Shown piece after piece: positions 1 to 11,157 of a stretch of 64,000 nucleotides of DNA (position 1 is its first letter; each line of letters starts with the position of its first letter). Source of the stretch: Peronospora farinosa (lineage: Eukaryota; Oomycota; Peronosporomycetes; Peronosporales; Peronosporaceae); the NCBI GenBank assembly GCA_947646735.1, contig CANTFK010000990.1, positions 372,001 through 436,000 on the forward strand. The letters are read 5' to 3'. The notes under the pieces were generated by a model, which did no database searches, had not been told where the DNA came from, and worked only from the letters and a program-made list of their open reading frames with translations. The translations under genes and the position numbers were made by a program.

Positions 1-124
1 CTTGAATGAGTGACAGGGAGTGACCAGGGTCCCGAACTGGTCCAAGGTCCCGAGTTCGGAGAAGATACTAGGATGCCCTACACTACAGACCAAAGGACCA
101 GTGCTGCTAGGACAGCTTAAGTTG

Positions 125-285
125 ACCCCAGGTAACAGGTGGGTCCCAGACAACAGGTGGACCCAGGTGACCGGTGGACCCCAGGCAACAGGTTGACCCA
201 GACAACAGGTGGACCCAGGTGACAGGTGGACCCCAGGTAGCATGTGGACTCCAGGCAACATGCGGACCCCAGGTAACAGGGGCCC
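125..285. repeat. Minisatellite A (about 18-bp units)
   Basis: Imperfect tandem repeats of a unit close to CAGGTGGACCCCAGGTGA, roughly nine copies with substitutions and small length changes (caggcaaca, caggtgacc, caggtagca variants). The array runs straight into the second, GC-richer array. It is open in several frames only because it lacks stop codons; I see no gene in it. Confidence 0.85.
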
Positions 286-540
286 AGGGGTACCAGGATA
301 CTAGGGCCCAGGGGCCTAGGGGTGCCAGGGTACGGGGCCTAGGGGTACCAGGGTGCCGGGGCCCAGGGGCCTAAGGGTACCAGGGTACTGGGGCCCAGGG
401 GCCTAAGGGTACCAGGGTACCGGGGCCTAGGGGTACCAGGGTGCCGGGGCCCAGGGGTACCAGGGTACCGGGGCCTAGGGGTACCAGGGTGCCGGGGCCC
501 AGGGTACCGAGGCCCAGGGGTACCAGGGCCCAATGTCCGA
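286..540. repeat. Minisatellite B, GGTACC-rich higher-order array
   Basis: GC-rich tandem array built from blocks such as GGGGCCTAGGGGTACCAGGG and GGGGCCCAGGGGCCTAAGGG in alternating order, giving a higher-order repeat. Many units carry the palindromes GGTACC and GGGCCC, so the strand could fold. Open frames on both strands here are proline/glycine-rich artefacts of the repeat. Confidence 0.9.
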
Positions 541-644
541 GGGTGCAGAACCGGTACACAGAATATCGAAGATTACAGAAAGTACAGGGTACCAAGGAGC
601 CAGTCCTTCCTCCAAGAGTCGGCACGTGGCACTTTCCAGATCAA

Positions 645-660
645 AGGGTTAGGGTTAGGC
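645..660 (+). other. Two telomere-like TTAGGG units
   Basis: The string AGGGTTAGGGTTAGGC is present. It is only two units long and may be chance; it is noted because it lies next to a minisatellite. The 541-1255 stretch around it has no recognisable gene; open frames at 780-992 and 1023-1253 are low-complexity and match nothing I know. Confidence 0.3.
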
Positions 661-1255
661 AAGAAAAGCATACAGAGAATAAGATAAATAAACACACTCG
701 AATTTGCATTACACGTGGCAGCTTTAAGCGCCCCTCCTAAGCTTCTCCGTCGCTACACCTCTTCCGGGCGGGATACCCTTTGGCCCCCCGACGTCCAGCA
801 GGTGTTAGACGGCTCAAGCAACGCAAGTTGAACCTCAGGATAGTTGGCCTGAGGTGTCAAGTAAGTGTCAACACTCTACGACCCGCTACAGGAAGCGGTT
901 TCCCTACGGGGAAGAACACAAAGGGGTCCAAGGACCAAGAACAGTCAGCCACCAAAGGGGTACATAGTACCAGGTGCATCGCTCTCGACTAAGTCGATTG
1001 AGCCCAAGAAACCCGGTCCCAAGTGAAGTATATCCACTCGGGGACCACCAAGTCCAAGTCTTATACAAAGACCAAGTTTAAGTCTTCTACGTCAACCGAG
1101 GAGCAAGACCAGCCAAGCCGACGGGTACACAAGGTGAGACCCAAGGCCAATACGACACGGTATCGGGGTACCCCCTCCGTAAGTCGGCAGTCCGGCGCTG
1201 TGTGTGTTTGTGGATCTCCTACGTTGTTTGAGAATCCACTCCACCACACATAACG

Positions 1256-1800
1256 GACACGTGTCTGTATATCAAGTCGGACAAGGATGAAATTACTCTT
1301 GTTGGAACCTATGTGGATGATCTCTTAGTGACTGGAACCAGTAATTAGCGTGTGGACACTTTATTTCGCAGATGGCGTGCCTTGAGCTGAAAAATCTTGT
1401 ACTTGCCGAGAAATTTCTTGGAATGCGTGTACATCATGATTCCGAGTCAGGATACAAGATTGATCAAGAACCGACTATCTTTAAATTGCTGTCCAAGGAC
1501 GGACTCAGAAAAGCAAACCTAGTGCGAGCTCCGATGGGAGGAGACCTTTTGGATGATGATAAATATGGAGGAGAGGCGCTACTGCCAGCAGATGGTTCTG
1601 GTTCACCTGAGCTCCCGACTATCAAGACATTTCAGTCGCTGCTCGGAAGTTTGCTTTGGATTGCTCGCTGTACGAGACCGGACATATCGTTTGCTGTAAA
1701 GCATGCTTCTCGACGTGCACACGCACCAACCATCGGAGATTTAAAGCTTGTGGAAAATGCGGCATTTACAGAGACATCATCGTTAAAGCTCACTCTATAG
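1256..1800 (+). pseudogene. Ty1/copia reverse transcriptase fragment
   Basis: Remnant of a copia polymerase. The catalytic region reads GTYVDDLLVTGTS (YVDD box near 1309-1320), is followed by an in-frame stop near 1347 and a frameshift, and then continues as KFLGMRVHHDSESGYKIDQE and LLGSLLWIARCTRPDISFAV, which are standard copia RT C-terminal motifs. RNase H and integrase are absent. The fragment abuts an oppositely oriented gag fragment at about 1790, so it is a truncated, rearranged copy. Confidence 0.9.
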
Positions 1801-2201
1801 CTCTTCCAACACGCTTAGAAATGGTCAGACCAACTCGTTGCTTTTCTGACACGAGCATGGCGATATCCATTGCCATTTCAATCTCTTGGATCCAGAGGAG
1901 AAGATTTTCTTCCTCCTTCTCCTCAAAATTTTTCACGTTTAAAACGAGTGGGCGAGCCTTTGGCTCTGACTCGGGCACAGGCACCGGGATGTATTGAGTA
2001 GACGCAGCTGACGCTGCCTGGTCGTGTATCTGCTCCGAGAAGCATTGCCTCATAACGCATGAAGGCCTTAAGGAGAGCATTTAGGACCTCTGGTCCTTGG
2101 ATCAAAAGGGCCTCGATTTGATCGGTCCCTACAAGCGCAGACAATTTATCTAGTGCAAGTCGTTGCGCCTCAGAGGGGTGATTTTGACTCTCCATCCTCA
2201 C
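1790..2201 (-). pseudogene. Gypsy-type gag fragment
   Basis: Two overlapping minus-strand frames encode gag-like sequence: an N-terminal part ([31 protein letters not shown]) and, after a frameshift, [20 protein letters not shown] and [16 protein letters not shown]. This resembles oomycete gypsy Gag capsid sequence. It is broken at its 3' end against the copia fragment. No zinc knuckle is present. Confidence 0.7.
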
Positions 2202-2915
2202 AGAGGGTCAGTCTTAGAGACCCAGGTGTAGGATTGATTACAAGTGCTACCAAGTGTAGCGGAGCTACACAGCTCTTTAGTCGGTGGAAGACTGTAAAGG
2301 CTGGAAGCCTGTTAGATCGATAGAACTAAAATAAATTTACAGCTTGAAGTCACTTAGTTGTAAGGAACTAATTAAACGACTACTGTTCTACAGAACAAGA
2401 GGGGACTTTTAGTCTGCAAGCAATAAGCTTAAGGGTTCTGATAACCAACGCACAGAGTGCAAGAACAAGCTAGGAGCTTGAAGGTTCGAAGGACCTACGC
2501 ACGAAGCGCACAAGAGAAACAAGCCAATACCGGTTTATCTCTACGACTCAAAATGAGAACTGATTTTATTTATGCATAACGTTTTTATGAATAATTCTAC
2601 TCCAAGGACCCTACACAAGATCAACTACAATTATAATAAGTATAGTATGCCATCGTCTGTATCCCTAAAAAAACTTAATGCATAAATAAAGGAAATCGCT
2701 AATTTTACACCATAACTTTGTCACTTTTTTTACTAATTCCACCACGTCACGAATTTTGTTTGGTTTTATTATAGAGTTTACTTACGAACGTTTCTAAATA
2801 ATTTTTTGCTACACAGGATGTACTTTAGTTGACAGATTATTGTGTTTGTCACTAATACCGAGCATTTTGACATTTAGCCGCGATCAAATTGTTGCACTGA
2901 AGTTGCTAGTGCTAT
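2202..2915. other. Non-coding, probably leader/LTR remnant
   Basis: No gene is seen. The part next to the gag fragment (2202-2600) lies where the leader and LTR of that minus-strand element should be, but I could not define LTR ends. The rest is AT-rich without recognisable content. Confidence 0.4.
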
Positions 2916-3398
2916 TGTAACGGGGTTACACGACGGTTGGAGCATCATACCGAAACTACATTAGGTTCAAATTCCTGTATTGCATATAATGTATTCTTAA
3001 CACTGATTCTTTTAAAAGGGGTATTATAGATGAGTGACTTTATAAGGTATCAGTAATACCTTATACTATCGATATCAGTTTCATATTTAATACAGTAGTA
3101 CTAAGTACAACATACACTGATGATTGGATGATTCCATATCCAGAGAGTGGACCTACCCTAAGTACCCTACACTAGATTAATTACTATACAGTAAGAGTAG
3201 CCATTATAGTAATTAACATATGCGGGCTTTCTTATTAGATCCAAACATCCGTGTATGATGTACTTCGTATGACGATATCGGTTATCAAACCATAACCGAT
3301 ATGATACGGTATTACCGTAATGTACCTCAACTTCATACTGTACCTCCAGCCGTTACATACTAACAATGAATATATGAATTGTTGTGTAACCCCGTTAC
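2916..3398. repeat. LTR-like or MITE-like element with palindromic ends
   Basis: About 483 bp bounded by TGTAACGGGGTTACA and TGTGTAACCCCGTTAC, an inverted pair whose ends are themselves near-palindromic. Flanks are gctat and gctct, a possible 5-bp target duplication with one mismatch. The ends resemble those of the gypsy LTRs elsewhere in this window (TGTAATGGGG...CCGTTACA). No coding content. An 11-bp stem hairpin lies at 3275-3302. A solo LTR of a related family is the simplest reading; a MITE is the alternative. Confidence 0.5.
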
Positions 3399-5482
3399 GC
3401 TCTTGTTCTAAAATGGCCTCAATCGTTTTCGACATATCCACGATCCTGTACCTGCGAGACGTGGACCATATCAATGAGACTAAATTTGTGCTGAGGATGC
3501 ACTTTATTGTGTGCATGACCACGATTCCGCCCAAGAGTTTTTCACGTATTTATTCCCGACGCTGGATTGAACGGCCGTGAGTGTCCAGAATCAAACAAAA
3601 CGCCTCCGACGTCATATGACACGCCATTGCTGTCACCTCTTACTGCAAGAAACACAATAATGTCATTCGGTATAACGTCAGGGTTTTCTTCAATTGATGC
3701 CAAATCGCTGAGTGACGTGATGACGAAGGAGCGACACAGTAAACAATATGAGGCCCAAGTACTGCCAAGGAAAGGGTTGAGCAGTCTGAAGTGAGAATGA
3801 GGCAGTTCGCACGTGTATGTGGAGCACATTGCTGTATTAAAGTGGACAATTGGGATTTCCCATGCCCAATTCGACAAGATCGTTGGAGATTTTTGGATGT
3901 AATTGAAAACCTTGTTGCAAAAGCACGTGTTTCAGATCAAACAGGAAATTGAAAGCATGTAGATGGACGCGCAGATGCGTAGTGTGGCATTGGAGGTGCC
4001 ACAAGACTTCTAGTGCAAGATAAACGATATGCTCGTTTGAAAGGTCGATTAATCAGCAGAAATAATCGGAACGAACCCCAGGCGAAGTCGTTTCCTGTGC
4101 TGGTGTTTGCGTCGGGTTTTGAGTTGATGTCTCAGCAGCACCTGGAGCAGCGGGCAACGACCCAACGCCGATGGGTCACTTGAAGCCAGTGGTCTGTCGA
4201 ACTTTACTCTATACGGCTGAGAGCAAGTAGGTCATGTGACAGCCCTAAAATTTCCCCAGTCGCCGTCAGCTGCACTATTATGAGATGAGACTAATGCACG
4301 ATATGAGGTCTTAAGAGGCGTCGTTGAAGCTGAGAACGTTCCCAGCTCTTCCACTATATCAAAGCGCGTTTGGAGAAGGCAAACGGAGAATTATTGGACT
4401 CTGAATGCGGTTAATGAATAATACTTCCAGCATAAGAGCCTCCTGTTGTCACAGCCACAGATCGTCCGACAATGTCTGCTTTCTTCGCCATAAGATGTGC
4501 ATTCTGGAGCTGCAGCGCCAAAACTCCTGCGTCAAACCACTTGTAAACATTAAAGAATCTTTTCGTGGACCAGCGCGATGGCTTGGGCGGTGGTTAGGCA
4601 ACGACGCAACTTGCGTTTGCTGCTATGTAATACTTGTGTGATGCAACTTTTTGGCCAACAAGTGGAAGCCCATCTGCTATGACGCCTGAGTGATAGTTGG
4701 TCGTTGGTGAATCGAACTCTTTGCATATGGCGCAACGATACCGAAAATTAAGCAGTCAAGTGCTGACATGACCAAAAGATGTAACAAGGATGCTCGCAAA
4801 TGCAACACACTGACCAGGGCCATACATAAGTCGGGCATACGGTCTTACTTCGAGCACTGCGCGACGAAATAGTTGTTACTCAGATTTGTTGCAAGCAGCG
4901 TTCACTGACGCCGATGGTGTTCGCGCATATCGCGGAGCAGGTACCCTCGTGGTCTGGAACTACTACTCAACGATGGCAGATGATCAATGTCTTTTCCCTA
5001 GTTTTTTTTAGCCGTCACCACGGAGGGATTGGGTAACCTTTTGCTGCGATGCGAGCTGGTAATGGACAAAAAATTTCGCGTATCACGTTACGATGACTCA
5101 CGGCGACACAAAGACGTCGTCAAGGCATTGATTTGATAGTCTCAGCCGGTCGTGATAGCTTTTTCTAAGTATCTATCCAGGAAGCTGGAAGTTGAAAGCT
5201 GTGAAAGCTGTCATTACAATATGGAACTGATTTATGCCACAGAACAACACTTGGAGCTCCGTGTGATTAGCAATAAAGGGCACAGCATCAGGTTCAACTG
5301 TGTCATGAAGAGGCACGACTACGTATGCCATCCGATCACAATCATGGGCCACTAACATCATCCAATCTGGTTGCTAGAAAATTCCAACGTTTGCGTGGCG
5401 TTTAGTTTGCGTGGCATTTAGATCGCAAATACGTGTCAATCCTGACGCCAAGTCGATTATGACTTAAGCCACGTAGGAAATT
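3399..5482. other. Decayed sequence, no supportable gene
   Basis: Only short open frames on both strands, all below 115 residues and without recognised motifs. A frame near 4885-4990 reads FTDADGVRAYRGAGTLVVWN and could be a trace of an old coding sequence, but I cannot assign it. Confidence 0.4.
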
Positions 5483-6260
5483 ATGATACAGCGTCTGCTG
5501 CGCTTCATTGATAATCAAAGTATGGGGCACTTGATACGTGGGTCCGTGCATGGCGTGATCGGGAATGGCTCATTTTGCCATCCAAATACTACCTTAGAGG
5601 CCTCACGGTCGCCTCGATGATTGTCATCTTCGTTATTTTCAATACAGTAGGTCGAGTGCTGGAACAGGTGTGGTAGAGTGATGTGGACGTTTTCATTGCA
5701 CTACTGTACAATTTTGTAGTGCTCGCATGTGTCTTGGTTACCCAAGGCAACCGTATGGCTGTAACCAAAAACTTTAAAGACAGTACGTCTGCAAGATTGG
5801 GAAAACACTCTCCCGATGCTTACACTCTTTACACTTAAGTACTGGTGTTACCTATCGTACGCCGAGTGAGATACAGGTTTCATGTTGTGGTGCTTATGAT
5901 AGACTTACGTGCTTGTTGTGCGGTGTTCAAGCCAAGGAACGTGAACAATTTGCTTTCAGCACCAACCTACGTTTTTAGTAGTCATGAAAGATTTCGGCTT
6001 GATGCTACGACTACTCACGATGTCATGCTGTTTGCTTTGTTGTCACAGCATTGACAGTTAATTACCCAATGAATCCGAATTCGCCACAGCGCTCAAGGCT
6101 AACTCGGATGGCAATAGTAATTATGGCAAGAATAACCTGCTCAAGCAGCTAGCCATCTAACAACGCTGTGGGCGTTGTTCGCACTTTGATCGCACTCGTG
6201 ATCATGATGCTTCCTTATCCGATTTTGTACTTCAGATAACAGCATTGGATATGTACATCC
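5483..6260 (+). pseudogene. FUSC/ALMT-like membrane protein pseudogene, 5' part
   Basis: The first recognisable part of a multi-pass membrane protein gene. In shifting frames it reads MIQRLLRFIDNQSMGHLIRG, then WLILPSKYYLRGLTVASMIV with a hydrophobic run, and VDVFIALLYNFVVLACVLVT with another. Stops and frameshifts separate these pieces. The reading continues to SDFVLQITALDMYI immediately before the copia insertion and resumes beyond its other LTR. The pattern (tandem transmembrane helices, then a soluble segment, then the APTAIAMV and TVNRVGGLMAG region) fits oomycete FUSC/ALMT-like transporters. The family call is from motif memory and moderately sure; that it is a broken host gene is surer. 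Confidence 0.6.
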
Positions 6261-6636
6261 TGTTAGATTGAAGTGAAGTAGTGGTGCACTTGTGCACGTA
6301 GAGGTAGAAGTAAAAGTAAAATATATTAAGCATTAACTTTCCTCGTTCGTTAATACCTACACATGCATGCGAAACCGACTGCAACTATACCATCTATAGT
6401 TCACGTCTATCCCGCTCCGTCCCATCTGTTACGACATCGACAAGACGATGTGGTAATCTCGTCGCCTCGTCCCATATGTCGCAACATCCTGATGGTCCGA
6501 CGTGGCGATATCATCGCCTCGTCCCATCTGTCAGCACGTCAAATCTGTTTAGTCAATCAGGTACGGTTGTTACTTACCGCGTAACAGGGTATTGCCCTTG
6601 ACCTTCACGGCCTATCAACAACAATAGCTTCTAACA
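6261..6636 (-). repeat. Copia A 3' LTR
   Basis: 376 bp, with termini TGTTAG/CTAACA. It contains three spaced copies of a CTCCGTCCCATCTGT/CCTCGTCCCATCTGT-type motif. The 73-codon frame inside it (6363-6584) occurs unchanged in the other LTR and is not considered a gene. The stop codon of pol lies in its outermost bases (6631-6633). Confidence 0.95.
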
Positions 6637-8289
6637 CTCCTCCTCAACCGCATCCTGGATGGACTTCAACTTGAACATCGCTCGCAGGTCTTCCATTCTT
6701 GGTGCCGGTAACGTCTTGGTCAATATGTCCGCCATCATGTCCTCAGACTTGATAAATTTTGGTTGCACGACACCTTCACGCACATGATGGAGTATAAACT
6801 TGAATCGAATGTCCACATGCTTCGCGCTTAAGGTACTCTTCTCGGACTCGAGTTGCTTGATTGCCGCTTGGTTGTCAACCCACATCGGCATGGGCTCGCT
6901 TATCTTCAGCTTCAATTCGCAGAGTAGTTCTCGTAGGCCCAGCAATTCACGTCCCGCTTGTGACGCAGAGATAAATTCCGCTTCCATCGTGCTCAACGAC
7001 ACACCGGACTGCTTCTTGCACGTCCACATCACGACGGCTCCATCCAAAGTGAGGACACACCCGGAGACTGACTTGCGATCAGACTTGTCGGCAGCGAAAT
7101 CGGCATCGCTCCAACATTCGACCTGGACATCATTGGATGTAGGTCCGACACCATTGAGGTGCAACTTCAAGCCCTTCGACATCTTCAAGTATCCTGCAAT
7201 ACGTTTTGCGATCTTCCAGTCCTTTGTCGTTGGCTTGTGTGTCTGCCTAGTTGCCTTGTGAACAGCAAAGCAGATATCAGGACGCGTGCACCTTGCTATC
7301 CACAACAGGCTCCCAACCAGCGACTGGAACGACTTCACACTTGGTTCGCCCTTTGCACCCTTCGCAGATAGGTATTCCACAGTGTCCTCGTCTTCTGCAT
7401 TGCACTCGTCCCCGATTGGGGTCCTCACCCCATTAGCTGAATCCAGTCCGAACTCCTTTAACAGTAAGTCGATCATAACTTCTTGGTCCAGAACGTATCC
7501 TGTCTCGTCGTTCAAATTGAATCGTAAACCAAGAAACTTGTTGACGACGCCTAGGTCCTTGATGGACAGCGAGCTCATCTCCATGAAAAATTCATCCACG
7601 GCCCCTTGCTCAGTCCCTGTGACCAATAGGTCGTCCACGTAGACGCCAACCACCGTGCACGTCTCACCCTTGTACTTGTAGTACAAGCACATATCCGTGG
7701 TGCATTGTTGGAAACCACCTTGACGTAGCTTTAAATCAAGTAATTTACTCCAAAGCCTTCCAGCTTGCTTGAGGCCGTACAGTGACTTCTTCAACAGGAG
7801 GACCAGGTCACTTGATGTTTCCACGCCATGCAACTTAAGCTCTTGGTCACTCAAAACCATGCCCTTGAGCACCTTCATATAGATGTCAAGGTGCTCCTCC
7901 TTTTCAGCCTTGACGTAGGCATTGGGAACGTCACCATGTCGGGCAGGCACGTTCCAACGCCTGGAGAGCACCAAAATCAACTTTACCGTTGCCAAATCCA
8001 TGACGGCAGCAAACGTTAGGGTATAATCGACACCAAACACTTGCTCGTTCCCACAGACCACCAGGCGAGCCTTGTACCTCTCCATGTCCCCGTTTGCATC
8101 AGTCTTGGTCTTATAGACCCACTTGTTGTGCAAGACGTGTGCACCTTTCGGTGGTAGTACAATCGTCCACACGCCGTTTGACTTCAGAGCATCCAACTCT
8201 TCAGTCATAGCCGTCGTCCATTTCTGGCGATCACCACTTCGCATGGCTTCGCCATAGTGCTTTGGATCTTGAGCGATGACTGCATTCAC
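6631..8289 (-). pseudogene. Copia A RT and RNase H (pol 3' part)
   Basis: An open frame of 552 codons. It begins in the RT N-terminus (WTTAMTEELDALKSNGVWTI, LHNKWVYKTKTDANGDMERY), carries the catalytic GVYVDDLLVTG box, LLGSLLWIARCTRPDICFAV, and a C-terminal RNase H with DADFAADKSDRKSVSGCV and STMEAEFISASQAGREL. It ends VEEEC followed by TAG, the three Glu codons being the polypurine tract and the stop lying within the LTR. This part is intact, but it is separated from integrase by frameshifts at 8290-8502, so the full polyprotein cannot be read as written. Confidence 0.95.
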
Positions 8290-8502
8290 GACATCCTGTC
8301 GTTCAGCAGGGCCTTCACCAACAACTTTCTTAGCACGTCTGCTCGTTGACCTTGTGCCGTGTCGTTCCCTAGTCCATCCGGGCTTACGGCCACTTCGAGC
8401 TTTCGCCGCCCGTTTCTTGACACTTGAAGGTACTTGAACCTTCTGTTGATCATCGGTTAATATCTCCTCCTGATGTTCAATCCTTTCGGTGTACGAGTAG
8501 TC

Positions 8503-9339
8503 TTAACCGTTACGCCCATCCGACAGTGTTTCGATGTTGCGTACGTGCTGCGTTACCACGACCACCTTGTCCTTGGGGATGTACACTTTGTACCCCTTAG
8601 TCTCATCACTCTTTCCAATTATGATGGCCGCCTTCCCTCGCTCTCCAAGTGATTTGTTCCTTGCATCCACGTGCACCGTGCACGTGGAGCCGAACGCCAC
8701 GATGTCGTTCAAGTTTGGCACCTTCGTGGTCAAAAATTCCATCGGAGACACCCCACCTGGATTCGACTTGGTCCTGCTTCTGTTGAGAATGTAAGTTGCA
8801 TACTCAGCAGCGTCGCCACAGAAAAGCAAAGGCAGGTGTGAAGCAAACACCATGCTTCGGACCATATTCATAATTGTCCGATGCATCCGTTCAGCTTTGC
8901 CGTTACTTGCCTGATTTCTGGCTTCACTGACTTGACGCGAGACTCCATTCGTCTTAAAAAACACGTCCAAGGTCTTGTATTCGCCACCTCCGTCCGTGCG
9001 TAGTACGTGGATATTGCAATTGAACTCTCGTTCAAAGCTCATCAGAAAGTGCTTAAACTTGAGGGCAGCAACATCCTTGGATCTGGCCAAGAATACACGG
9101 CAATAATTTGACCTGTAGTCAATGAAATTGACCAGGTAACGGTTACCCAGACGATCCCTTGGAGTCATTGGGCCCTTGAGGTCGGAGCAAATTACTCCAC
9201 CGATCACATCGATGGGAGAATTTTGGCCTGAGTCTTTTCGTGACTGTGATGCTTTGGTTTGCTTGCCTTGTGCACAGGCCAAGCAATTCATGCGCCTCGT
9301 GTCAGTCAGCCTGATACCAGATGCCGGGTCTTTGGCCAT
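8503..9339 (-). pseudogene. Copia A integrase
   Basis: 278 codons. It starts in the GAG-pre-integrase/zinc-binding end (RRMNCLACAQGKQTKA) and has the catalytic core: first Asp in VICSDLKGPMTPRDR, second Asp in LRTDGGGEYKTLDVFF, and Glu in NGKAERMHRTIMNMV. It continues into the integrase C-terminus (FGSTCTVHVDARNKSLGERG). It is frameshifted from protease at about 9340 and from RT at about 8500. Confidence 0.93.
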
Positions 9340-10185
9340 CTTGATGATCGTTTCGTAACAGACCCAAGCGACGATGGAATTGCATCAAGGTACCACTCTG
9401 AACATCCGAATCGGAGTTATATTCAGGTGAATTGATCGCAGCCGTCATCTCCCTTGGTGGTAAATGTGAGGTCTTGTTGCATAATCCTATCACTGCAACA
9501 ACTAGCACATTGTTATTGCACTCCACATCCATAACCGGTGCACCTCCAAAACCAGAGGTTAACACACGTCTCTCTCCTCGGTACTCAAGTACACATCCCT
9601 TAGCCTCGAGCTTACCATACGAGATGATGTTTCGCTCGAGGTTCGCGGCGTACTGTACATCGAGAAGTTGAATGGAATTCACAACCCCGAGTGCAATAAC
9701 TTCAATGTTGACACTCCCTTGCTTGGTAATCCGGAGCACACCTCCATCTGTTGCAGCTGTCAAGCATTCGTTTCGACGGTCGCTCGGGTTGACGAGCAGA
9801 GACAAGTCGTTGACAAGGTGTCTGCTCGACCCACTGTCGAGGATCCAGTGATTGTCTTGGAGACGATCACCATTGTCGATCGCAAATGTGAAACTTGGTC
9901 TTGGGACTTTGGACATCTGTCTCTTGGGCACATCGACTTGATATGTCCCACCTCGCCGCATCTGTAGCACGTTCGTTGGTCATTGTCATTTGATTCTTTC
10001 AGTACCTTGTGCTTGACCTTGTCTCTTGACTCCTTTCTTGGCTCAACAGCATTGACCACGTCACGTCCGAGATGCTTCGCGTGGTTGTCAATCTCCGTTG
10101 ACTGGGCAAACTTTGCCAATTCCTCGGCTTGGCGCAAGCAGTCGGTTCGATGAATGTCCAGCCTGGACATCATGGTCATTCGCAT
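9302..10185 (-). pseudogene. Copia A Gag zinc knuckle and protease
   Basis: Two overlapping frames. The upstream one carries the CCHC knuckle CYRCGEVGHIKSMC (C-x2-C-x4-H-x4-C). After a frameshift near 9950 the second carries the aspartic protease active site HWILDSGSSRHLVND and flap-region sequence, then LLDVQYAANLERNIISYGKL and the start of the GAG-pre-integrase domain (MQFHRRLG). A further frameshift near 9345 leads into integrase. Confidence 0.92.
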
Positions 10186-11157
10186 ATGCGGGTCTGCATA
10201 TGGACGATGTTATCCAACACCAGGGTATCTGCCCCTCCGCAAGCATCACTGACTGCCGTCAGGTACAGGAAATGGTCCGTCCAACTTCTGTGAGGTGCCT
10301 TGGGAGCCGTAAACAATTTCATGCTTTGGGCAGGCGTGATTTTAGTGCTAAAGGTCTGAAGCAGCCTTTGCATAGCATGCTCCAGGGTTTGACTTTCACA
10401 CCACCAAGTCTCCACTTGACGACGATAGTACGTCTGTGCCTTACCGGCCAGGTGTTGTCCTAAGACATCCACCTTGATGTCTTCCGGCCACGTGAATCCA
10501 CACGCACGCTCGGCAAAACCAGTCTGACGCACAAATTCCTTGCCCCATCCGAGGAAACCACTACCAAGGCCATGGTATAGTTCCTTCCCATCAAAAGCTT
10601 GTAGTGCAAGCTTCCGATGTTGCGCGTCTGGCATCCCCACAACCTGTTGTCTTAGGTTGGCATGCATCACGTTCGGCATACCCGCGCCGGGGTAATAGCC
10701 TAATATCCCCGCCATAAAATGTGCAGGTTCCGGCGCTTGTCCCATGTTGCGGTCTGCTTCAACATGGCCTGCTCGATGATTTGCATCATCAGCTTCGTAG
10801 TGTCGTCTGGCTCCAAAGTACGTAGCCGGCGACACGTCGTTCGGTGACCTCTTCCGGGGAGGGGTAAGTTCCAAAGCCTGGATGTTCATCCCTCCACCCG
10901 CTCCCAGAGCCGAACCAAAGACGCTTGACTCCGCAGAGTCCTTCCGGTGTCCACCGGCATGCTCCTTCTGGGAGACCTCCATCCGATTCAGCCGATCAGA
11001 TAGGTCTCCGAGCATGGCAAGCACCTTGCCCAGTGCCGCATCAGGCACTGCCGACTTTTTCTTCGAGGTGGTCGTCGTTAACCCGATTAGGGTCGCCGAC
11101 TGCCACGTTAGGCATAGCCTGTTTGGGCTTGCCCACAACACGTTCCGTTGGGCTCAT
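10176..11157 (-). pseudogene. Copia A gag
   Basis: The likely start is the ATG at 11157-11155, only four bases inside the 5' LTR, giving MSPTERVVGKPKQAMPNV. A one-base slip in an A-rich run near 11057 shifts the frame into the long open stretch with KKKSAVPDAALGKVLAMLGD. The capsid region includes DGKELYHGLGSGFLGWGKEF, WPEDIKVDVLGQHLAGKAQT and LLQTFSTKITPAQSMKLF, a UBN2-type copia Gag. A frameshift near 10180 leads to the zinc knuckle. The matching region of copia B starts with the same MSP. Confidence 0.88.

Noticed and set aside
339..740. Open frames on both strands over the minisatellite
   Set aside because: They are Pro/Gly/Arg repeats produced by the tandem array in every frame; there is no gene-like start, domain or composition.
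4885..4990. Frame reading FTDADGVRAYRGAGTLVVWN, possible transposase or RNase H trace
   Set aside because: It is too short and degenerate to assign; stops surround it.
6363..6584. 73-codon frame starting MHAKPTATIPSI, also at 11264, 27592 and 39879
   Set aside because: It is found only inside the copia LTRs and reads antisense to the element; it is a by-product of LTR sequence.
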